DNA of 20,530 bases, taken from a virus. The notes below the pieces were generated by a model. It saw nothing but the letters and a program-made list of their open reading frames with translations. It did no database searches and was not told where the DNA came from. The stretch covers positions 1 to 20,530 of IMG/VR virus record IMGVR_UViG_3300009027_000046; one strand, 5' to 3'. Shown here piece by piece: positions 16,507-20,530 of this stretch; position 1 is the stretch's first letter, and the number at the start of each line of letters is the position of its first letter. Both the position numbers and the translations under genes were made by a program.

Positions 16507-17841
16507 ATGGCTATTAAATTTACAGACGGAACTGAACTAACACTCCCAAGTAGCAAGAAAGCTGCTGCTCGTTATATGGCTGACATGATCCGCAACCGCG
16601 GTCAACTTCCTGATAGCGAAGAGTCAATCAGCTGGGAGACTTTTGCTAATACAATTTCTCCTAAGAACAGAGACGCAATCTCTTCTTCTGAGATTACACC
16701 TCTCCTCCAAGAGTCAATGGAAATCCTCATTCGTGAGCCAGTTGAGCCATCAATGACCATTACTCCTCTTTTCACTCGCGTTCAGGCTAAAGGCCTCAAC
16801 ACTCAAATCCTTGCTGGTGCAATGGGTGCTGTTTACGCTGGTGATGTTCAGGAGTCAGGTACTTACCCTGAGGTTAATTTCCAAATGGGTGGCGCTGTTT
16901 CTACTGCTTACATTGGAAAGAGCGGTATTGCAGCTTCTTTCACTGACGAAGCTCTCCGTTACAGCACCTTTGATATCATGGCTAAAAACCTAGAGCTCAT
17001 GGGTAACGCTATGGTTCGCCACAAGGAGCAGAAGGCTGTTGCTTTCCTTAAGCAACTCGGTACTTCTCTTTTTGATAACCTTAACCCCGCGCAGTCTATT
17101 TACGGTGTACTTAGCGGTCGTGGTCTTGAAGGTGGGTCACTTGTTGCTAATGGCTCAATGACTATGGAAAATCTCATGCGTGCTATGGCTCACATGAGCG
17201 AAGAGGGTTTCACTCCTGATACCCTTCTTATGCACCCACTCTTTTACTACACCTTTGTACAAGATCCAGTTCTCCGCACTATGATGCTCGCTCATGGCGG
17301 TGGCTCAATCTTTAATCCTTACAGTGGTAATCCTGGTCCTCTCGACCCTTACAGCAATGGTGCTCTTGGCGCACGTGGACCTAGCAATGGTACTCGCGTT
17401 GTTAATCCTCGCGGCATTGGTAGCTCTGGTACTGGAAGCAGCAGCGAGTCCGTTACCTCTGTTCTTGAGCGTAACCAGAACATGACTTCTGCTCCTAATC
17501 TCCCAAGCTACTTCCCATTCAACTTCCGTATCATTGTATCTCCTCTCTGCCCATACGATCCAGAGTCAGAGACTGGTGATATCTTCCTTCTTTCAAGTGG
17601 TAACGTTGGTTTCCACCTTGTTGACGAGGATGCAACTACTGTTGAGTGGCGCGACGAGAACACTGAGACTGTTAAAGTTAAAATCCGTGAGCGTTATGGC
17701 TTTGCAGTTGCTCACGAGGGTCAAGGCGTTGGCGTCTTCAAGAATGTTAAGCGTGCAGAGAATCGTTGGGACGGCTCTATTGATGCTGCTCCTAGCGATA
17801 TTGCTGACCTTGATGAAGCAGACGTAAAAGCTAATCTCTAA
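16507..17841 (+). CDS. Major capsid protein (HK97-fold)
   Basis: A 444-residue protein that builds the icosahedral shell. ATG 16507 has AAGGA at 16493-16497. The order of elements fits the HK97 fold: a helical N-terminal arm (residues 1-70), REPVEPSMTITPLFTRVQ, an E-loop-like strand pair with AVYAGDVQESGTYPEVNF, the long spine helix FTDEALRYSTFDIMAKNLEL to RHKEQKAVAFL, the A-domain with LMHPLFYYTFVQDPVLRTMM, a Gly/Pro/Ser-rich loop (about 263-315), and closing strands with VKVKIRERYGFAVAHEGQGV. The codon use is the most distinct in the window: frequent CTC, CGC, CGT, TTC and AAC, and a G+C of about 43% in one sampled 60-base line against about 18% in a line of the 8550 gene. This is typical of the most highly expressed virion gene. 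A strong terminator follows 30 bases downstream. Confidence 0.93.
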   Translation: MAIKFTDGTELTLPSSKKAAARYMADMIRNRGQLPDSEESISWETFANTISPKNRDAISSSEITPLLQESMEILIREPVEPSMTITPLFTRVQAKGLNTQILAGAMGAVYAGDVQESGTYPEVNFQMGGAVSTAYIGKSGIAASFTDEALRYSTFDIMAKNLELMGNAMVRHKEQKAVAFLKQLGTSLFDNLNPAQSIYGVLSGRGLEGGSLVANGSMTMENLMRAMAHMSEEGFTPDTLLMHPLFYYTFVQDPVLRTMMLAHGGGSIFNPYSGNPGPLDPYSNGALGARGPSNGTRVVNPRGIGSSGTGSSSESVTSVLERNQNMTSAPNLPSYFPFNFRIIVSPLCPYDPESETGDIFLLSSGNVGFHLVDEDATTVEWRDENTETVKVKIRERYGFAVAHEGQGVGVFKNVKRAENRWDGSIDAAPSDIADLDEADVKANL

Positions 17842-17846
17842 TACTA

Positions 17847-17862
17847 CTTTACTCTAGTAAAG
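17847..17862 (+). other. Short inverted repeat after the major capsid gene
   Basis: CTTTAC and GTAAAG flank a TCTA loop, giving a 6-bp hairpin just before the main terminator. There is no T-run after it, so it is more likely an accessory or 3'-end-protecting hairpin than a terminator. Chance is possible. Confidence 0.4.
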
Positions 17863-17871
17863 AGATTTAGT

Positions 17872-17902
17872 AAAAAGGCAAGTAGAAATACTTGCCTTTT
17901 TT
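17872..17902 (+). terminator. Rho-independent terminator downstream of the major capsid gene
   Basis: A 13-bp perfect stem (left arm AAAAAGGCAAGTA, 17872-17884) with a GAAA tetraloop (17885-17888), followed by a right arm that ends in six T residues (17897-17902). The core is GGCAAG/CTTGCC. The next gene starts 16 bases later with no room for a promoter between, so the terminator probably works partially and sets expression of the downstream neck genes below that of the capsid. Confidence 0.92.
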
Positions 17903-17905
17903 ATT

Positions 17906-17910
17906 AGGAG
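17906..17910 (+). promoter_or_regulatory. Ribosome binding site for the small ORF at 17918
   Basis: AGGAG spaced 7 bases before ATG 17918, directly after the terminator. It supports real translation of this small ORF. Confidence 0.7.
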
Positions 17911-17917
17911 CTTTTTA

Positions 17918-18211
17918 ATGGGTGTTTTCAAAACAGAAAAAACTGATATTGAATTATATATAGAAGAGAAGTTTTCTGAAGAAGAAGAAATTTTATATAA
18001 TTTTGATGTAGAAATAGAAGAAGATAATTTTATTGAAGTTAAAATAGAAACAGGAGAGGCAAATGGCGATAACATTCAAACCGGAGAACAGTTACCCCCA
18101 AAACCAAGAGGATGGATTTCCAGTCGGGCAGAGTTTTTATTTAATATTCTCGAACGCAGTAGATTTGAAAAAGTTCAAAGAGTGTTGCGTTTTATTCGGA
18201 AGAGACTTTGA
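17918..18211 (+). CDS. Small acidic ORF overlapping the next gene out of frame
   Basis: A 97-codon ORF with a strong AGGAG. Its first 48 residues are acidic (many Glu and Asp, for example IEEKFSEEEEILYNFDVEIE), as in many small phage proteins. The last 49 residues, from position 18063, are read in a different frame from the overlapping 18063 gene. They are basic (ending FEKVQRVLRFIRKRL) and probably not under the same selection. The overlap of 149 bases is far larger than the 1-17 base overlaps elsewhere in the window. The gene may have lost its stop near 18063, or the overlap may be genuine. No function can be assigned. Confidence 0.6.
   Translation: MGVFKTEKTDIELYIEEKFSEEEEILYNFDVEIEEDNFIEVKIETGEANGDNIQTGEQLPPKPRGWISSRAEFLFNILERSRFEKVQRVLRFIRKRL
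18052..18056 (+). promoter_or_regulatory. Ribosome binding site that decides the start at 18063
   Basis: AGGAG spaced 6 bases before ATG 18063. An in-frame TAG at 18045-18047 excludes an upstream start, so ATG 18063 is the right start despite lying inside the preceding ORF. Confidence 0.75.
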
Positions 18212-19250
18212 TAGAAGCTATGGCCCTGACAATTCTTTATGGTTGAACACTAGCGATGCAACTAATCCTTTTTTCTTACGTTCTCCTGGTTTTGGTGGTT
18301 TTATTGATTATGATATTGAAGGATATTTAATTGATGACTATGAGTTAAAAAATGTTTTAGAAGTTCAAACTACAATTGAAAAAGTAGCAGAGCAAAAAAC
18401 TTTAATAAAAATTACTCCTAAAATAATATTGCCTGAAAATAATAAATTTTATCTTTATATTATTGGAAGCAATGCAGACGAAAGCAATGACTTGCCTGAA
18501 TTCGTAAAAGGTTACGGAGAAGGTAAAAGTATATCAGTTCGAACTGTATATGATGTAATGGGTGACAATAATGAAGTTGATTCGAGAATTCGAAGCTCAG
18601 GTTCTTTTGAACCAAAAAATAATGAGTCTTCTAATGTGCTTTATTTTAAAATTGTAACTGCAGGTGAAGGATCGCAAGCTAAATACATTTGGTGGTTTGA
18701 TGACGAAAGTGAACCTGCTCCAGCAGATGACAGGTATAAAGAACGTTTGTCTCGCTGCGTACAAAGGTGGCGTTTAACAGATAGAGGAGTAATGTTACGT
18801 TTCTCTGGTAGTACTTATGAGCTGAATGAATTGTTCAAAGTTTTTTGTTATGAAGAAGAACTATTAGAGCAGAGTTATTTAATTACATTTCAAACAAGCA
18901 CAGATTCAGTATATGAGTACCCTGAAAATGTTTCAGCTTCACCCATTGGTTTAGATAACAATGTCATTCCAGACGTAAACAGCTTTTTACCTTCATCAGA
19001 AAATGAATTAAAAGTAATCTCAATTGAACCTTATAATGGGGCAGTTAATGTAAATTTAGATTTAAAACAAATAGTAATTACTTTTAATAAAAATTTAAAT
19101 CCAGAAACAGTAACTCAAGAAAATGTAAAGTTAACTTCATATCCTGTAAGTGGAAGTTTTGATGGACCAAATGGTACAAGATCAGACAGGGAAAGAATTA
19201 TTTATAAAATAATTTCTGTAATTGATAATAAGATTATTTTAGAAATTTAA
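18063..19250 (+). CDS. Ig-like (Big_5-type) domain virion protein
   Basis: A 395-residue protein. Residues 310-395 match a bacterial Ig-like Big_5 pattern: VISIEPYNGAVNVNLDLKQ, then IVITFNKNLNPETVTQENVK. The N-terminal half has a second, divergent copy of the same plan (VGQSFYLIFSNAVDLKKF, then TLIKITPKIILPENNKFYLY). The middle has a domain with YIWWFDDESEPAPADD and RLSRCVQRWRLTDRG that I do not recognise. The C-terminal Ig domain stops early, lacking the last strands usually seen, so the fold may be completed by a partner. There is no signal peptide. Lying between the capsid gene and a head-tail adaptor, it may be a head fibre, decoration or neck-surface protein; such Ig domains in virions often bind carbohydrate or support weak adhesion. 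That role is inference. Confidence 0.85.
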   Translation: MAITFKPENSYPQNQEDGFPVGQSFYLIFSNAVDLKKFKECCVLFGRDFDRSYGPDNSLWLNTSDATNPFFLRSPGFGGFIDYDIEGYLIDDYELKNVLEVQTTIEKVAEQKTLIKITPKIILPENNKFYLYIIGSNADESNDLPEFVKGYGEGKSISVRTVYDVMGDNNEVDSRIRSSGSFEPKNNESSNVLYFKIVTAGEGSQAKYIWWFDDESEPAPADDRYKERLSRCVQRWRLTDRGVMLRFSGSTYELNELFKVFCYEEELLEQSYLITFQTSTDSVYEYPENVSASPIGLDNNVIPDVNSFLPSSENELKVISIEPYNGAVNVNLDLKQIVITFNKNLNPETVTQENVKLTSYPVSGSFDGPNGTRSDRERIIYKIISVIDNKIILEI

Positions 19251-19259
19251 GGAGTTAAA

Positions 19260-20345
19260 ATGAGTTGCTCTAACACAAATAGCAAATATTGTGGTCCTCC
19301 TACTAAAATAAAAAGAAAAGGAGATTACAGAAAAAATTGTTACAATTTAAATGAAAGTTTTAAATTTAAAGTTATATTTAAAGATAACTGTAATAATAAT
19401 TATGATCCCGATGATTTAAGTATACAGTTAAATTTAACTGCTCCAAATGGAGATTTAATCTCTCCAATAGATTATATAAAAGTAGATACAGGGTTTTATT
19501 ATACTGAATATACTTTCTTGCAAGAAGGAAATTGGAGTGGCTTCTGGAGCTCTGAAAAAGATGGAATAGCAAGAACAGAGTCTGTTTTCACTTTTACAGT
19601 ACAAAACAATTTATCTAGTGAAAATATAATAAGTGGATTAACTTTCAATAGTTTAATTGTAATAGAGCTTAGTCAAAATATTGAATCAGAGCATGGACAT
19701 AAAACATTAAAAGAAAATGAATTTTATTCTTTTAGTAGTGAGTATAATCCGTTTTATTGTTCTGTTGAAATGTTGCGAATGGAAATGGGTTCTTGGATTG
19801 ACTTAGTGTCAGATGATACATTAGCGTTAGCTATACATTGGTCTTCTTTAGAAGCAAATAATATAACTGGAGTACCACCTACTTCAGAAAGATATTTGTT
19901 TGCACGTACAAGATTTGTAATGTACGATGCAGCAATTAAATTGTTTAGTATGCCTGTCGGCATATCTTCTCCAGGTTCAGGTAAATCTAAAACGCTTGGA
20001 GATTTAATGATAGATAATGGTTCGTCTTTAGATTTTGCTTTAAAAGATTTAGTATCTGAATTAAAAGCAGAAAGAGATGAATGGTGGAGAGTTGTCAATG
20101 CAGGGGGCTGCATTGTGCCTGGTCAAGGTTTAGGTCCCTCTTCAGCAGTTCAAGGGGGAGCCAGATCTGATAAAATGCAAAGATCAAGAGAATGGCACGA
20201 CCCATGGACTGAATACTATATTCAACCTACTCAAAACTCTCTTTATCGCAAACCTGGAGAAAAGAAATACAAGCATGGTTACTCAGGTTGGACTGAGTAT
20301 TACTATGGTCAAAACGTAGTAAACGTAAGGAAAGGTAGAAGATGA
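19260..20345 (+). CDS. Probable head-tail adaptor/neck protein with N-terminal Ig-like domain and WTEYY repeats
   Basis: A 361-residue protein with AAGGAG at 19249-19254, spaced 5 bases from ATG 19260. Residues 1-30 are Cys- and Lys-rich. Residues 30-115 look like a beta-sandwich (ESFKFKVIFKDNC, DTGFYYTEYTF, GNWSGFW, VFTFTVQ). Residues 165-282 are helical and resemble phage head-tail connector (adaptor) proteins: VEMLRMEMGSWIDLVSDDTL, RYLFARTRFVMYDAAIKLF, then TLGDLMIDNGSS and a long helix with LKAERDEWWRVV. The C-terminal tail carries PWTEYYIQ (315-322) and GWTEYYYG (343-350). By analogy it would bind below the portal to continue the DNA channel. The domain fusion is unusual, since adaptors are often only 100-200 residues. 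The adaptor assignment is moderate. Confidence 0.8.
   Translation: MSCSNTNSKYCGPPTKIKRKGDYRKNCYNLNESFKFKVIFKDNCNNNYDPDDLSIQLNLTAPNGDLISPIDYIKVDTGFYYTEYTFLQEGNWSGFWSSEKDGIARTESVFTFTVQNNLSSENIISGLTFNSLIVIELSQNIESEHGHKTLKENEFYSFSSEYNPFYCSVEMLRMEMGSWIDLVSDDTLALAIHWSSLEANNITGVPPTSERYLFARTRFVMYDAAIKLFSMPVGISSPGSGKSKTLGDLMIDNGSSLDFALKDLVSELKAERDEWWRVVNAGGCIVPGQGLGPSSAVQGGARSDKMQRSREWHDPWTEYYIQPTQNSLYRKPGEKKYKHGYSGWTEYYYGQNVVNVRKGRR
20202..20225 (+). repeat. PWTEYYIQ-encoding repeat, copy 2
   Basis: Encodes PWTEYYIQ near the C-terminus of the adaptor-like gene. It is identical to 8919-8942 in peptide and in 23 of 24 bases. Confidence 0.85.
20286..20309 (+). repeat. GWTEYYYG-encoding repeat, copy 3 (divergent)
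   Basis: Encodes GWTEYYYG, 20 residues after copy 2 in the same tail. It shares the WTEYY core, but the DNA is more diverged, which points to selection on the peptide rather than recent DNA copying. Confidence 0.65.
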
Positions 20346-20530
20346 TACCTCCTAGTCGTAGAAAAACAAAAACAGATTGTGAAATAGATCTTCGTAAAGA
20401 ATTTGATGATATTGTTTTTGGTATCGGTGGTTGTAAACCACATAATCACTTAGTTTTGTTAAGAGTACCAAGGCAAGATTCTACAGGCAATTTGATTAAA
20501 TGCGATTGTGTATCAGAGCTAACGGATGAA
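20342..20530 (+). CDS. Neck-like or head-completion protein, 3' truncated
   Basis: ATG 20342 overlaps the previous stop by 4 bases (ATGA), with AAGG/AAAGG-type purines upstream. The frame is open to the right edge, giving 63 codons. The visible part starts MIPPSRRKTKTDCEIDLRKE and continues with a hydrophobic strand (HLVLLRVPRQD) and KCDCVSELTDE. The CDC suggests the first half of a zinc-binding cysteine cluster whose partner cysteines would lie beyond the window. Small phage neck or head-closure proteins with such clusters follow adaptor genes, so this is plausible, but too little is visible to be sure. Confidence 0.7.
   Translation, partial: MIPPSRRKTKTDCEIDLRKEFDDIVFGIGGCKPHNHLVLLRVPRQDSTGNLIKCDCVSELTDE

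Noticed and set aside
17294-17827. Alternative + strand ORFs inside the major capsid gene
   Set aside because: They are leucine- and valine-rich out-of-frame readings of a clear capsid gene, a by-product of its codon bias.
18030-18080. Programmed +1 frameshift joining the 17918 ORF to the Ig-like gene
   Set aside because: No recognisable slippery site or shift signal was seen, and the downstream gene has its own excellent AGGAG and ATG.
1-20530. tRNA genes, CRISPR arrays, insertion sequences, attachment sites
   Set aside because: No cloverleaf-like sequence, regularly spaced repeats, transposase or integrase-type features were seen; non-coding gaps are all under 80 bases.

Overview
This window is the packaging and head-assembly region of a tailed double-stranded DNA phage (Caudoviricetes), or of a prophage or metagenomic phage contig. 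Every supported gene lies on the + strand. They are tightly packed, mostly overlapping by 1 to 17 bases, and most starts have a clear AGGAG-type Shine-Dalgarno site. The DNA is very A+T-rich except in the capsid genes. The gene order (large terminase, then portal, prohead protease, scaffold-like domain, capsid-associated protein, HK97-fold major capsid protein, neck/adaptor proteins) resembles that of large myoviruses such as the SPO1 group. The Shine-Dalgarno sites and low G+C fit a low-GC bacterial host, but no gene identifies the host.

Layout. Positions 1-6186 hold a truncated staphylococcal-nuclease-like gene, two glycine/alanine-rich proteins on either side of the large terminase gene, a small beta-rich protein and two small charged proteins. 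Positions 6179-10790 hold two very A+T-rich genes for large proteins of about 800 and 750 residues. The second has a proline-rich segment and, at its C-terminus, what looks like a CHAP/NlpC-type cysteine hydrolase domain. Positions 10787-17841 form the capsid module: portal, prohead protease with a zinc-binding insertion and two accessory domains, a scaffold-like acidic and coiled-coil region, a capsid-associated protein and the major capsid protein. A strong intrinsic terminator follows the major capsid gene. Positions 17918-20530 hold a small acidic ORF that overlaps the next gene out of frame by 149 bases, an Ig-like (Big_5-type) protein, a probable head-tail adaptor and the start of another neck-like gene.

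The most interesting observation is a single in-frame TAG at 14381-14383. It separates the protease from 259 further open codons in the same frame that encode a typical capsid-maturation/scaffold domain. No convincing start codon lies between the TAG and that domain, and none of the other 16 stop codons read in the window is TAG (9 TAA, 7 TGA). Amber readthrough or suppression, or a point mutation or sequence error, would each explain it. A good Shine-Dalgarno/ATG pair five codons before the TAG adds the possibility of a nested scaffold product, as in lambda C/Nu3. Second, the peptide PWTEYYIQ occurs in two genes 11 kb apart (the putative hydrolase fusion and the adaptor), with a third, looser copy in the adaptor tail. 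This may be a shared docking tag.

How the genes may work together: the terminase packages DNA through the portal into a prohead built from the major capsid protein on a scaffold. The protease matures the prohead, and the adaptor and neck proteins close the vertex. The glycine-zipper proteins and the hydrolase fusion are candidates for particle components that act on the host envelope during infection; this last role is inference.
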